Positions 53,155 to 62,490 of a DNA stretch of 64,000 bases are shown in pieces (the stretch's first letter is position 1; each line of letters opens with the position of its first letter). The DNA is taken from the NCBI GenBank assembly GCA_963749145.1, contig CAVVLN010000005.1:1116001-1180000 (forward strand), written 5' to 3'. A model generated the notes under the pieces. That model had not been told where the DNA came from and made no database searches. It saw only the letters and a program-made list of their open reading frames with translations. The stretch comes from JASHPR01 sp963749145. Its GTDB lineage: Bacteria; Actinomycetota; Actinomycetes; Streptosporangiales; Streptosporangiaceae. Both the position numbers and the translations under genes were made by a program.

Positions 53155-54372
53155 TCAGCGCAGCGACCTGAACGCCGCTCGCATCTCGCCCGCAAAGAGT
53201 TCCGGTTGTTCCCAGGCGGCGAAGTGACCGCCCTTGTCGAGTTCGTTGAAGTACACGAGGTTGGGGTAGGCGCGCTCGGCCCAGCTGCGCGGTACGGGGA
53301 TTATCTCTCCTGGGAACCTGCTCACGGCCGCAGGGAGCGAGACTACGCCGCCGACCTTGGTTTTGTGGGCGCTGTCCTCCCAGTACAGGCGGGCCGAGGA
53401 CGCCGCTGTGTTCGTGAGCCAGTAAAGCGTGATGTCGTCGAGCATCTCATCTTTCGTGAGGACGCGCTCGGGTTCGCCGTCCGTGTCGGTCCATTCCGCG
53501 AACTTCTCGTAAAGCCAAGCGGCCAGGCCGACCGGCGAGTCCGCGAGCGAGTAGCCGATCGTTTGCGGGCGCGTGGTATTCATCGCCCGAAAGCCCGAGC
53601 CGCGCGCGGCAAAATTTTTAGATCCTTCATAGGCGATCGTTTCCTCGGCCGAGAGGCCCGCCGGCGCCGGTTCACCGTACTTGAGCGCGTTCGCGACCTC
53701 GGGAGGCACGGCCGTTTGCATGCCCGGCGCTGGTGGCCGTTCGATCGCGCCGAGCAACGTGGTGACGTGGATACCCACGAGACCCCCCGGCGCCTGGCGG
53801 CCCATCACGTCCGCGACGACCGCACCCCAGTCGCCACCCTGGGAGACGTAGCGCCCGTAGCCCACTCGCCTCATCAGCTCCACCCAGGCGCCGGCGATGC
53901 GATCGGGATTCCAGCCTGTCACCTGCGGCCTGGCTGAGAAGCCGAAACCGGGCATCGAGGGCACGACGAGATCGAACGCGTCCTCCGCGCGAGCTCCATG
54001 GGACTCGGGATCGCTCAGCGGCCCGATCACCTTCACGAACTCGAGGAACGAGCCCGGCCAGCCGTGGGTCATGATCAGCGGCAGCGCGTTCGCATGCGGC
54101 GAGCGGACGTGGAAGAAGTGGATATCGAGCCCGTCGATCTCCGTGATGAACTGGGGGAGCGCATTCAACTCGGCCTCGAGCTTGCGCCAGTCATAATCAG
54201 TGGCCCAGTAGTCGACGAGCTCCTGCACCTTCGCCAGCTGCACGCCCTGGGTGCGATCGCTGACGGTCTCACGGTCGGGCCAGCGGGGCACCGCCACACG
54301 GCGGCGGAGCTCTTGGAGCGACTCCTCCGGGATGTCGATCCGGAAGGGGCGAATGCTGTCATTCGAAGACAT
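53155..54372 (-). CDS. Epoxide hydrolase (EHN plus alpha/beta-hydrolase)
   Basis: A 405-residue microsomal-type epoxide hydrolase that opens epoxides to diols. The N-terminal EHN domain (IRPFRIDIPEESLQELRRRVAVPRWPD) precedes the oxyanion motif HGWPG (103-107), nucleophile Asp181 in QGGDWGAVVADVMG and His in KGGHFAAWEQP. Acid and lid tyrosines are probably in the YWEDS and YSLADSPVGLAAW segments. AAGGAG precedes ATG 54372. It may detoxify xenobiotic or secondary-metabolite epoxides. Confidence 0.92.
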   Translation of the reverse strand: MSSNDSIRPFRIDIPEESLQELRRRVAVPRWPDRETVSDRTQGVQLAKVQELVDYWATDYDWRKLEAELNALPQFITEIDGLDIHFFHVRSPHANALPLIMTHGWPGSFLEFVKVIGPLSDPESHGARAEDAFDLVVPSMPGFGFSARPQVTGWNPDRIAGAWVELMRRVGYGRYVSQGGDWGAVVADVMGRQAPGGLVGIHVTTLLGAIERPPAPGMQTAVPPEVANALKYGEPAPAGLSAEETIAYEGSKNFAARGSGFRAMNTTRPQTIGYSLADSPVGLAAWLYEKFAEWTDTDGEPERVLTKDEMLDDITLYWLTNTAASSARLYWEDSAHKTKVGGVVSLPAAVSRFPGEIIPVPRSWAERAYPNLVYFNELDKGGHFAAWEQPELFAGEMRAAFRSLR

Positions 54373-54604
54373 GTGGGTCTCCTTAACACTCGCGATTGTG
54401 CGCGACCGGAGGTCGATGCTCCGAGCCAGCCCAGTCGCACCAGGCCGACGGCCGGCTTGAGCTTGACCAGATGATGCTGCCCGCGAGCAACCGCAGCCAA
54501 GCCGAGCCCAGCATCGCGCGTATAGAGGCGTTTGTCGAGTACCAAACCACCAAAAATCGCCCAAATTATGACCAAGTCGGCACCGTAAATTCCCGAAATT
54601 GCGC

Positions 54605-54751
54605 AGAGGCGGAGTCACGCCTCACGAGGTTCGCCGTCAACACCAGTCCCTCGCCTTTGCGTATGGGCTTCGGCCAGCTCCGGCACGTCCGCGCATTTGC
54701 CCACCCGCTCCCGGCATCCTCGTAGACCGCGTTGAAGGTCAGCGTGCTCAT
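54605..54751 (-). pseudogene. HicB-type antitoxin relic, frameshifted
   Basis: ATG 54751 encodes MSTLTFNAVYEDAGSGWANAR, the start of a HicB-type antitoxin. The expected continuation VPELAEAHTQ occurs one frame over from about 54690, then ends within 30 residues. No HicA toxin is visible nearby. This is a decayed TA module in the integrase-proximal part of island 2. Confidence 0.6.
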
Positions 54752-55153
54752 GCCCCACTAGCCGGCGCACAACTGCCGGATCGGTTGCCCACCCGCCCGG
54801 CACTTCCCGGCCGTGCGAAGTTTCGCCGACAACAGGAGCCGCCGAGCCGCCGAAGCACGTGCCAGCTGGGAGACCGCGAAGCCGGAAGTCCCGGACGCCG
54901 AACTGGACGATCGGCGCGTTCAGCGCCGCGACGTGCCCGCCGCTCGCCAAGGCGCGTAATCGGCGTTCGGCTTGCCAGATAACGGGATAATGCAGTTCGA
55001 GTGGGCGATCGCCGCGGCCACCGAACCTCGATGAAATATGTCAAGCAACGCATGAGTATGCGCTCGGGCAACGCGCGCAGAAGCGGTAGTCTCCCTAAGA
55101 CTCTGGTCGCCGTGCCGGGCTGTTTTCGGGTCAGCGTTCGCTTAACTGGATGG
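54752..55153. other. Gap between HicB relic and integrase 2
   Basis: No gene supported. This should hold any directionality-factor gene, but none of the open frames resembles one. Confidence 0.4.
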
Positions 55154-56329
55154 CTATCGTTTGAAGATCGTGTCCATGACCTCGGCTCCGGTGGTGAGGA
55201 CGGGGCGTAGTTCGCGGCGGTAGACCACTTCGGTGGTACGGGTACTGGCGTGTCCGGCGAGCCGGGCGATTTCCTCCACCGGGACGCCGGAGGTGGACAT
55301 GAGGGAGACGAAGGAGTGGCGCAGCTCGCGGGGGGTCCAGCCTTGTCCGATGTCCGCGGTCTTGCAGACAGCCCGGAACTCGCGCCGGACGTTGGCGGCG
55401 TCCAAGGGCGCGCCGGACCTGGTGGCGAAGACGAAATCCTGCTCGGTCTGCCGCGTGCCCGCAGCGCGACGGTCGGCGGCTTGCTGTTCCTTGTGGGCGC
55501 GGAGCGCGTCGACGGCCATCTGGGGCAGGGCTAGGGTGCGGCGGGAATTCTCGGTTTTGGTGTCGCCGTGGGCTCGCACGGAACGCCAGACGGCGGCGCT
55601 GGCCGGCACCGGCGGGTTCGCATGGGGATCACCGAAGGTGACGTGCTCCCAGCGCAGCGCCCGGGCTTCTTCGGTACGGATCCCGATGGCCAGGCATAGC
55701 GCGATGTAGGCGTGGATCCGGGTGTCGGTCTCGGCGGCGAGTAGCGCGAAGGCTTGCTGGAGGGTCAGGCTCTTGCTGGGCCGCCCGGCTTGCCCTTTGG
55801 GGGTGTCGACGAGGGTGGCGATGTTGCGGGCGACCAGGTCGCGGGCTTCGGCGTGGCGGATGGCCCGGGTGAGCGCGTTGTGGCCCATCGCTACCGCGGC
55901 CGTGGAGTACCGCGCGGCCATCGTGGTCAGTGCCTGGTGGACGTCGTCGGCGGTGAGCTCGCGCAGTCGCCGGGCGCCGATCGAGGCCAGGATCGGCGCC
56001 AGCACGTTCTGGTTCTTCTTGATGGTCTTGGCGGACCGGCCGTCCAGGCCCTCTCGCAGCCAGTCGTCGGCGGCGCGGCGCAGGGTGTAGTTCGGCCGGG
56101 CCTTTACGCCGGAGTCGAGGTCGTGATGCAGTGTCTTGAGCCGGTCGTGGACGATCGCCCTGGTCTTGCCGGAGACCTTGCGCCGAATGCGTTTGCCGCC
56201 AGGGCCGTTTCCGAGGCTGACCACGCCGCGCCAGCGGCCCTGGCAGTGCCGGTGCTTTTGTTGGTCGCGGCAAGGGCCGATGTGCTCGAAGAAGATGCCG
56301 TCTTCGCCCCAGCCGCGCCGTTCTGCCAT
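55154..56329 (-). CDS. Tyrosine site-specific integrase of island 2
   Basis: A 391-residue phage-type integrase and the only intact one in the array. An N-terminal zinc-ribbon-like/AP2-like region (GEDGIFFEH-x5-CRDQQKHRHCQGRWRGVVSLG), then the SAM-like core-binding domain (about 75-170), then the catalytic domain with Arg in GIRTEEARALRW, His-x-x-Arg region TPRELRHSFVSLM, and His and nucleophile Tyr in LAGHASTRTTEVVYRREL. Transcribed away from att core 3, 148 bases beyond its start. It should recombine at the tRNA-Thr core. Confidence 0.93.
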   Translation of the reverse strand: MAERRGWGEDGIFFEHIGPCRDQQKHRHCQGRWRGVVSLGNGPGGKRIRRKVSGKTRAIVHDRLKTLHHDLDSGVKARPNYTLRRAADDWLREGLDGRSAKTIKKNQNVLAPILASIGARRLRELTADDVHQALTTMAARYSTAAVAMGHNALTRAIRHAEARDLVARNIATLVDTPKGQAGRPSKSLTLQQAFALLAAETDTRIHAYIALCLAIGIRTEEARALRWEHVTFGDPHANPPVPASAAVWRSVRAHGDTKTENSRRTLALPQMAVDALRAHKEQQAADRRAAGTRQTEQDFVFATRSGAPLDAANVRREFRAVCKTADIGQGWTPRELRHSFVSLMSTSGVPVEEIARLAGHASTRTTEVVYRRELRPVLTTGAEVMDTIFKR

Positions 56330-56477
56330 GGGTCAAGGGTAGCAGCAATGGGGGCCATTCTTGGGGGCCATCGGCCAGCCACGTAGAGCATCAGCCAGCG
56401 ACGCGCAGCCATAAACCTGCAGCTAGAGGCGTAGTCGCGGACCCTGAAGGCCAAGGTCGGAGTGGCGCCCGTTGTCC

Positions 56478-56522
56478 ATGGTAAGGAGAAGGTCTACGGT
56501 TCGATTCCGTAAGGGGGCTCTG
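56478..56522. mobile_element. att core 3 (partial tRNA-Thr copy)
   Basis: Identical 45 bases to the tRNA-Thr 3' half, the shared boundary of islands 2 and 3. TTTCGAAA follows at 56539-56546. Confidence 0.92.
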
Positions 56523-56546
56523 CAGTTTAAAGGCTACTTTTCGAAA

Positions 56547-57041
56547 TCATGCGCTGCTTCAGTATGCCGTTTTGCGTGTTGCCCTTGCCAAGGTGGGGGC
56601 CAAGTCGTTCTGCGGGCGACCTGGGGCAAGTAGCGAGATGGCCGGTGCCGGCAAGCCGGCTGTCCCTTGCAACAGTTCCGCTGCCCGGCCCGGGGATCGC
56701 GCCTGGCCGGTCTTGCCACGCTGCGCAACAGACATCCGGTAGTCAAGGTGCTCGCGAGCGACCAGACCTGCCAAATCGGGCGTTGCGCCTTCTGCAAGTG
56801 TTGGCGGCGCTAGGCATCACAGATGATCCAGGTATGTGCGCCGGGCTGATAACGCGCTTATCTTGCGAGGCAGGACTGTAGATGCCGGACCCGGGCCCGC
56901 CGCCGTGGTCTCCGGGCTCGGGTCAGTATGTATCCCGGGCAGCGCTCGCGAGCGGGCCCTTCGCTCAGCACGGCCTGATGAAGCCAATCGTCTAACACGA
57001 AGGCCCCGCGGCGTGTTGCGGCTGCCGTCCGCTGGTTCCGG
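56547..57041. other. Left end of island 3, no gene seen
   Basis: It contains GGTGGGGGCCAAGTCGTTCT (56591), CTTGCAACAGTTCCGC, GGTCTTGCCACGCTGCGCAACAG and GTCAAGGTGCTCGCGAGCGACCAG, all closely repeated at 60949-61130. This is conserved island-end sequence. Confidence 0.65.
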
Positions 57042-57754
57042 TCAGCTCTCGAGGTGCTCGTCGAAGAACGCGACGATGCGGCGGCGGGCGTCTCGTGCCG
57101 ATGGCTCGTGGTAGGCGCTGCGCGACAGGCGGGCTAGCGCGATCATCAGCCCGGAGGCATCGGCGGGGTCGTGGTCGTTGAGGAACGAATGCGCTGCGCC
57201 GGGGTACTCCTTGACGTCATGGGCCACGCCAGCGGCTGACAGCGCCCGTTCCAGCTTGCTGGCCGCTCCGCGCTGCGTCCAGTCTCTGGCCCCGTAGCTT
57301 GCGATGATCGGGCACGCGCCCGCCAGGAACGACTCGGCGTCCTTGGGCACGCCGCCGTAGTTGGCACTGACCGCCGCGTAGTGGTGGCCGGGGCTAGCGC
57401 CAGCGCGAATCCGCCGCCCATGCAGAACCCGATCACGCCGATCCTGCCGGTGCAATCCTCCCGTCGCGCGAGCCAGGACCGGGCCGCCTCGATGTCGTCG
57501 AAGGTCCGGCCCTTCCTGGCGATGGCGTCACGGAAGATCGCTCGCAGGCACATGATCTTGCTGCCTCGGAAGAACAGATCGGGCGCTACGGCCAGGTAGC
57601 CTTCCGATGCCAGCCAGTCGGCCTGATTGCGCAGATCGTGACTCATCCCCAGGACATCGGAGATGATCACCACGCCCGGCCACCGGCCCGGGCCGTCTGG
57701 CCCGGCGAAATACGCCGGCATGTCACCCGTGATCGGGATCTTCACCTCGCCCAC
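57042..57754 (-). pseudogene. Dienelactone hydrolase, one frameshift
   Basis: A dienelactone-hydrolase-family protein: VKIPITGDMPAYFAGPDG, PGVVIISDVLGMSHDLRNQADWLAS, nucleophile Cys111 in IGFCMGGGFA, Asp in SYGARDW and His in GAAHSFLND. The first 125 and last 112 residues are in different frames; one base is missing near 57388-57394, where LAPATTT should read LAPGHHYAAV. Start GTG 57754 follows GGAGGTG. It is otherwise full length. Confidence 0.85.
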
Positions 57755-57963
57755 GACCGCACCTCCGCGCACTGGGCACCATGCTCGGGGGGGAGTTCTC
57801 GCACCGGCCAAGGATAAAGCCGGCGGCAGCTACCCGGCCAAAGCGGCGCATCCAGGCACGCCGGCTGCACGGGATGGACGCCGCTTCCGACTGCCGGAAG
57901 AGGACATTCGGCCCTTGGCGGCTCCCTTCGACGTGCCCGATCGTGGAAGCGGAGATGATCAAG

Positions 57964-58494
57964 ATGTCTGTTCTTGTTGTGTATGCGAGCAAGCACGGCG
58001 CAACCCGGGGGATCGCCGGGCGCGTCGCCGCGAGCCTGCGGATGGCTGGCTGCAAGGCCGAAGTGCGTCCGGTGAGGGATGCGGGTGATCTGGCCGCCTA
58101 CGACGCCTTCGTGATCGGGAGCGCTGCGTACGAGTTGCACTGGCGCAAGGAAGCCACGGAGTTCGTGCGACGCAACACCAAGATCCTCGCCACCAGGCCC
58201 GTGTGGCTGTTCAGCAGCGGTCCGCTCGGCACCGAGCCCGCCGACGCGAAGGGCCGGGACCTGCGCACGGTTACAGTGCCGAAAGAGATTCCCGAGTTCA
58301 CCGAGGCACTGCACCCTCGCGGTCATCACGTCTTCTTCGGTGCGCTGGACGCCGGGAAGCTGACCTTCGCCGAGCGGTCGCTTCGCAAGCTCCCGGCCGC
58401 CCGCGCGGCTCTTCCCGAAGGCGACTTCCGCGACTGGCCGGATATCGATGACTGGGCAGCTGGCATCGCCCGCGAACTGGCAACCGCGCCCTGA
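57964..58494 (+). CDS. Flavodoxin-domain protein (HemG-like)
   Basis: A 176-residue FMN-binding flavodoxin: SVLVVYASKHGATRGIAGRVAASLRMAG is the phosphate-binding loop, then YDAFVIGSAAYELHWRKEATEFV and RPVWLFSSGPLG. This resembles the flavodoxin/menaquinone-dependent protoporphyrinogen oxidase subgroup common in actinomycetes. ATG 57964 is preceded by GGAG; ATG 57955 is an alternative. It diverges from the dienelactone hydrolase, 209 bases apart. Confidence 0.87.
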   Translation: MSVLVVYASKHGATRGIAGRVAASLRMAGCKAEVRPVRDAGDLAAYDAFVIGSAAYELHWRKEATEFVRRNTKILATRPVWLFSSGPLGTEPADAKGRDLRTVTVPKEIPEFTEALHPRGHHVFFGALDAGKLTFAERSLRKLPAARAALPEGDFRDWPDIDDWAAGIARELATAP

Positions 58495-58636
58495 GCGCGG
58501 CACACCCAGACACGGGGTCGGCGGGCTGCCTTGCGGAGCGGGGCGCACAGGCGCGGCGGACGTCGGGCAGCAGGCCATGGGCCGTTGGCCCCTGGTGTCC
58601 TGCATGCTCCCGCCGGACGATAAAGCGGAGTCGGGA

Positions 58637-60781
58637 ATGCCGGACCAATCAGATGACGTGGCACATGCCGCCAGCGGGCCTGCGCCTGCTCCTGATAACA
58701 GGCCGCCGGGGGCCGCGATCCCTGCTGCTGGCACCGGTACAGGCCGGTCGGAGGGGTTTCTTAAGCCTGTCTATTACGCTCGCAGCCGGGACAGGTACCG
58801 TCCGCCGCCGGATTTGTACCGCAGGCTGAATCACTGGCTCGGGCAGGCGGCGATATCGTCGGGCTTGAGCCCGCGGGATGTGATCACGCTGGAGGTCCCT
58901 GGCCGCCGCTCTGGCGTCGTCCGCCGCACCACCTTGGTCCGGGCCGCCTGCGGTGGCGAGCAGTACGTGGTGGCCCTTGCTGGCGAGTCGCAGTGGGTAC
59001 GCAACGTCCGCGCCGCGGGCGGGCTGGTGGTGCTCGGCCGCAAGGAGCGGCGTGCGGCCAGGCTGGTCGAGGTGCCGCCGGAGCAGCGGGCTGCCGTCAT
59101 CCGCGCCTATCTGCTGCGGTGGGGCAGGCGCGCCGGCTCCAGGGCGGTGGCCAGGGAGGCCCGGTTTTACTTCGGCGTCAGCGCGGAGGCGCCGCTGGGG
59201 GAAATCCAGGATGTCGTGGAGCACTATCCCGTGTTCCGGATTGAGTATGCCGGGGATGTGGGCATCTGCGCGGAACAGATCGCCGAGGGCGTGTACCGCC
59301 TGGAAACGGGGCGAGGCCTCACCGAGGCCAACGTCTACTTCGTGCGATCCGGGCCGGCCTGGGTGCTGATTGACACCGCGTGGCCGCATCGCGGACTGGT
59401 GATCAGCGCGGCGGCGGAGTCGCTGTTCGGGACGGGTACACGTCCGGCCGCGATCTTGCTGACGCACATCCATCCCGATCACGCCGGCTCGGCGCTGGAG
59501 CTGGCCCGGCTGTGGGACCTGCCGGTCCACGTGCATCCCGGCGAGCTGCCGCTGGCTTCAGGCCAGTACCTGGCGGAATACGGCAACCCGCTGGACCGCT
59601 GGCTGATTGCCCCGCTGTTGAGGCTGATGCCGCGCCGGGCGGTCGAGGCGAGCCTGGCACGTAACAGCCTGGAGGGCACGGCCCGGGCGTTCGACCCGAT
59701 GGCTGGCGTGCCCGGCCTGCCGGACTGGCAGGCGGTGCCCACGCCCGGTCATACACCCGGCCACGTCGCCTTCTTCCGCGGCCAAGACCGGGTACTGATC
59801 ACTGGCGACGCCGTCTTGACCGTGAATGTGAACTCCGCCCGCGACTTCCTGGCCGGCAAGCACCGGGTCTCCGGGCCGCCGTATGTCTCCACCTGGGACT
59901 GGCCAGCGGCCAAGGAGTCCGTCGCCGCGCTGGCCAGGCTCGAGCCCGAGGTGCTGGCCTGCGGCCACGGCCGCCCCATGACCGGTCCCCAGGCCGCAGC
60001 GAGCTTGGCGTCCTTCTCCGGCCGCTTCTCCCGGCAGCCAGCTCCAGGCCGTTCCCGCAACGGCCGGGCAGCCACGGCGAGAAGCGCCCCGGAGCCCGAC
60101 GGCCCAGCCCGCAAGCTTGCCCGGATGTCCTGGAAGGCCACCGAGGAAGAACAGGCGATGCCGCTCCCGGGAGATGATCTTGTGCCATCTCCGGTGGTGC
60201 AGACCACCCACGCCGTGACCATCAACGCGCCACCGCAGCAGGTCTGGCCATGGCTGGTGCAGACCGGCCAGGGACGGGCCGGCTTCTACTCCGACTCCCG
60301 GTTCTGGGACCGGTCGGTGGACTGGTATTACCGCCGCCTGTCCCGTCAGCAGCCCGGGAAGCCCGCAGTCGGCTATCACGTCGCTGCCGACGAGCGGATC
60401 GTTGCCGCCTGGCAGAACCCGCGCGTGGGCGACATCATCGCAGACGGCCCGCCGGGGACGGCCTACTACGTCGTGCGGCAAGCCGAACCAGGCAAGTCAT
60501 GGGTCCTGTTCACCGACACGCACCTGCGGTACCTGCTGCCGGCCCGCCTGCGCGACGACCCCCGGCTGGGCGTATTCGGCGAGCTCAGTGACAGCTTCCT
60601 GCTGGCCGAGCCGGAACCGGGCAAGACGAGGGTGATCCGCCGCATGCGGCTCAGGTGCGGGCCCAGGCCCTTCCGGGCGTACGTCGTTCCGATCGTCCTG
60701 ATCTGGGGCGAGGCCATCACCGCGCGGAACTTGCTGCGCGGGGTCAAGAGGCGGGCCGAGACCACCCGGCAGCCGGACTGA
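58637..60781 (+). CDS. DDN-type F420 reductase, metallo-beta-lactamase and SRPBCC triple fusion
   Basis: A 714-residue protein with three domains. About 55-160 is the deazaflavin(F420)-dependent nitroreductase family (VITLEVPGRRSGVVRRTTLVRA, then QWVRNVRAAGGLVVLGRKERRAARLVEV). About 210-465 is a metallo-beta-lactamase fold with THIHPDHAGS (about 275), PGHTPGHVAFF, ITGDAV and CGHGRP. About 540-695 is an SRPBCC ligand-binding domain (TTHAVTINAPPQQVWPWLVQTGQGRAGFYS). The fusion suggests one pathway of reduction, hydrolysis or oxygen/NO handling, and lipophilic ligand transport, but the substrate is unknown. ATG 58637 follows GGAG. Confidence 0.85.
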   Translation: MPDQSDDVAHAASGPAPAPDNRPPGAAIPAAGTGTGRSEGFLKPVYYARSRDRYRPPPDLYRRLNHWLGQAAISSGLSPRDVITLEVPGRRSGVVRRTTLVRAACGGEQYVVALAGESQWVRNVRAAGGLVVLGRKERRAARLVEVPPEQRAAVIRAYLLRWGRRAGSRAVAREARFYFGVSAEAPLGEIQDVVEHYPVFRIEYAGDVGICAEQIAEGVYRLETGRGLTEANVYFVRSGPAWVLIDTAWPHRGLVISAAAESLFGTGTRPAAILLTHIHPDHAGSALELARLWDLPVHVHPGELPLASGQYLAEYGNPLDRWLIAPLLRLMPRRAVEASLARNSLEGTARAFDPMAGVPGLPDWQAVPTPGHTPGHVAFFRGQDRVLITGDAVLTVNVNSARDFLAGKHRVSGPPYVSTWDWPAAKESVAALARLEPEVLACGHGRPMTGPQAAASLASFSGRFSRQPAPGRSRNGRAATARSAPEPDGPARKLARMSWKATEEEQAMPLPGDDLVPSPVVQTTHAVTINAPPQQVWPWLVQTGQGRAGFYSDSRFWDRSVDWYYRRLSRQQPGKPAVGYHVAADERIVAAWQNPRVGDIIADGPPGTAYYVVRQAEPGKSWVLFTDTHLRYLLPARLRDDPRLGVFGELSDSFLLAEPEPGKTRVIRRMRLRCGPRPFRAYVVPIVLIWGEAITARNLLRGVKRRAETTRQPD

Positions 60782-61467
60782 ACCCGAGGCGAGCAACCCG
60801 CGCGGCGACTCCGCTTCACGACATGCCCCTGCCAGCAGGCTGGCCGGGTACCGAGCCGGGGATCTCGGGGATGAACGGACCTGGATCCACCCGCAGCCCA
60901 GGCCGGGAAGCTGCGCATACGGTGCCGCTTGCGGAGTTGGTGCTGTGCGGTGGGGCCAAGTGGTTCTCGAGCGACCTAGGTGTCGATAGCGCGGTAGCCC
61001 AGTGTCGGCAAGCCTGCGGTCTCCTTGTAACAGTTCCGCACGCCAGCCAGGCCGAGGATCGCGCCCGGCCGGTCTTGCTACGCTGCGCAGCCACAGATTT
61101 GGAAGGTCAAGGTGCCCGCGAGCGGCCAGATCGATGCTCACTGTCAAGGGGCTTGAGTGGCATTATCTGGCTTCATTTTTGGGGTCAGGGGGAGAATGCT
61201 TCGGGCCGGTTGCTGGGATGCGGACAAGACAGTGCGTCCGGCACCCCAAGTTCGCTGCGCTTACCGTGTGCGAGTTCAATCCCCGACCACGTCGACGAGG
61301 AATACGAGCTCGTGCGCACCTTCGTCGAGCAGCTCGCTGCCACATTCCGCAGCCCCTGACATCGCCAGGCCACTCGTGCAGCGCTGCCAGCGCGGGGTCG
61401 CCTCGGCCTGACCGTTGCGCGGATGGCGTAGGATGTATGACTGGTATTACGTATCAGGAGGCTGGCG
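60782..61467. other. Gap with fourth island left end
   Basis: 60949-61130 repeats the island left-end sequence. After it, no convincing gene is seen; an open frame ending at 61359 (DEEYELVRTFVEQLAATFRSP) may be a relic C-terminus. Confidence 0.5.
60949..61130. repeat. Fourth copy of island left-end sequence (no att core)
   Basis: GTGGGGCCAAGTGGTTCTCG, CGGCAAGCCTGCGGTCTCCT, TGTAACAGTTCCGCACGCC, GGTCTTGCTACGCTGCGCA and GGTCAAGGTGCCCGCGAGCG follow the same order as at 56591-56765. The att core and TTTCGAAA expected before it are missing. Confidence 0.75.
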
Positions 61468-61695
61468 ATGCGGCTGAACAGCAAGGGCCAGGTGACGATC
61501 CCCGCCGCGCTCCGCGAACGGCACGGCCTGCACGAGGGTGATGAGGTCGACGTCATCGAGGACGGCAACACCCTCCGCATCATCCAGGTCAAGGCGGGCC
61601 CGACCCGCGGGGAGCGGCTCGTGCGCCGGATGCGCGGACGGGCAAGCACCTCCATGAGCACCGATCAGCTCATGGAGCTGCTGCGTGGCGAATGA
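61468..61695 (+). CDS. vapB: AbrB/SpoVT-type antitoxin (VapB-like)
   Basis: A 75-residue swapped-hairpin AbrB protein: MRLNSKGQVTIPAALRERHGLHEGDEVDVIEDGNTLRIIQV, then a C-terminal toxin-binding tail (STDQLMELLRGE). CAGGAGG precedes the ATG. The downstream PIN toxin overlaps it by 11 bases. The promoter region near 61435-61450 is AT-rich (GGTATTACGTATC). Confidence 0.92.
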   Translation: MRLNSKGQVTIPAALRERHGLHEGDEVDVIEDGNTLRIIQVKAGPTRGERLVRRMRGRASTSMSTDQLMELLRGE

Positions 61696-62194
61696 GCCGC
61701 CAGCCCGCCTGACTCCCGTCGCGAGGCGTCCCGTTACCCTGGTGGACTCCAGCGTCATCCTCGATATCGTCACCGAGGATCCTGCCTGGAGCGAGTGGTC
61801 GGCAGATGCCCTCGCCCAGGCTCTGGACGACGGCCCGCTGGTGATCAACCCGATCGTGTACGCCGAGGTCTCGGTCGGCTTCGACCGTATCGAGGACCTC
61901 GACGACGCCGTTCCCGCCGATGATTTCCAGCGCGACGCGCTGCCGTACGAAGCGGGCTTCCTCGCCGGCAAGGCATTCCTGGCCTACCGCAGACGAGGCG
62001 GCCAGAAGCGTTCCCCGCTCCCGGACTTCTATATCGGCGCGCACGCAGCCGTGCGCGGTTACCGGCTCCTGACCCGGGATGCAGCGAGATACCGCACCTA
62101 CTTCCCGACTGTCTCGCTCATCGCTCCCGAAGCCGAGCGCCCACCCGGCTACGAGCTCGACGAACGTCCAGATCAGCCAGCTCAGAGTGGCTGA
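61685..62194 (+). CDS. vapC: PIN-domain toxin (VapC-like)
   Basis: A 169-residue PIN-domain RNase. Acidic residues are in TLVDSSVILDIV, IVYAEVSVGF, PDFYIGAHAAVRGYRLLTRD and RYRTYFPTVSLIAP, the four-acid metal site. The start is GTG 61685, inside the antitoxin gene. It is a complete VapBC module and probably maintenance cargo of the decayed fourth island. Confidence 0.92.
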   Translation: MANEPPARLTPVARRPVTLVDSSVILDIVTEDPAWSEWSADALAQALDDGPLVINPIVYAEVSVGFDRIEDLDDAVPADDFQRDALPYEAGFLAGKAFLAYRRRGGQKRSPLPDFYIGAHAAVRGYRLLTRDAARYRTYFPTVSLIAPEAERPPGYELDERPDQPAQSG

Positions 62195-62490
62195 CACCGG
62201 CAACAAATCGACCGGCGTCGTCGCCCGTAACGATGGCTCGGTGAGCGTTCTCCTGGCCTCTCCCGTAACTCAGCGTGATGCTGTCGATCGAAGTAGCCGC
62301 ATGCCGACCACCGACCTGGCGCGGCGCGACTGGCCTGGAGATCGCCGCCAGGCCGAGGTGTCGTCGGTGATGCAAGTGTTCGTCCCGCCCGCCACCGGCA
62401 AGATTCTGCCTGACTGACGCGTGCCATATGCGGCAGCGGTAGTTCGTCTCGCGGCTCCGTCGCCGGGCATCGAGGTGTTGCCGGGTTGGC

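Larger units (their letters stand above)
40115..56477. mobile_element. Integrative island 2 (tRNA-Thr)
   Basis: About 16.4 kb between att cores 2 and 3, ending with an intact integrase. Cargo includes a RelE-like TA pair, DUF1697, a cyclase/ATPase regulator, SnoaL, adenylate kinase, two alpha/beta hydrolases, an F420-reductase-like protein, an ABC transporter and small relics. Coding density is low, with many gaps over 400 bases. No transfer or replication gene was seen. Confidence 0.78.
56523..60948. mobile_element. Integrative island 3, integrase-less
   Basis: About 4.4 kb from att core 3 to the next island-like left end. It carries a dienelactone hydrolase, a flavodoxin and a three-domain F420/MBL/SRPBCC protein. 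No integrase and no right att core were found, so the right end was probably lost when the next element inserted or by deletion. Confidence 0.6.

Noticed and set aside
61250..61300. tRNA-like text (GTTCAATCCCC) near 61275
   Set aside because: A T-arm-like string is present, but no acceptor pairing, D arm or anticodon stem could be drawn, so no tRNA and no fourth att core is called.
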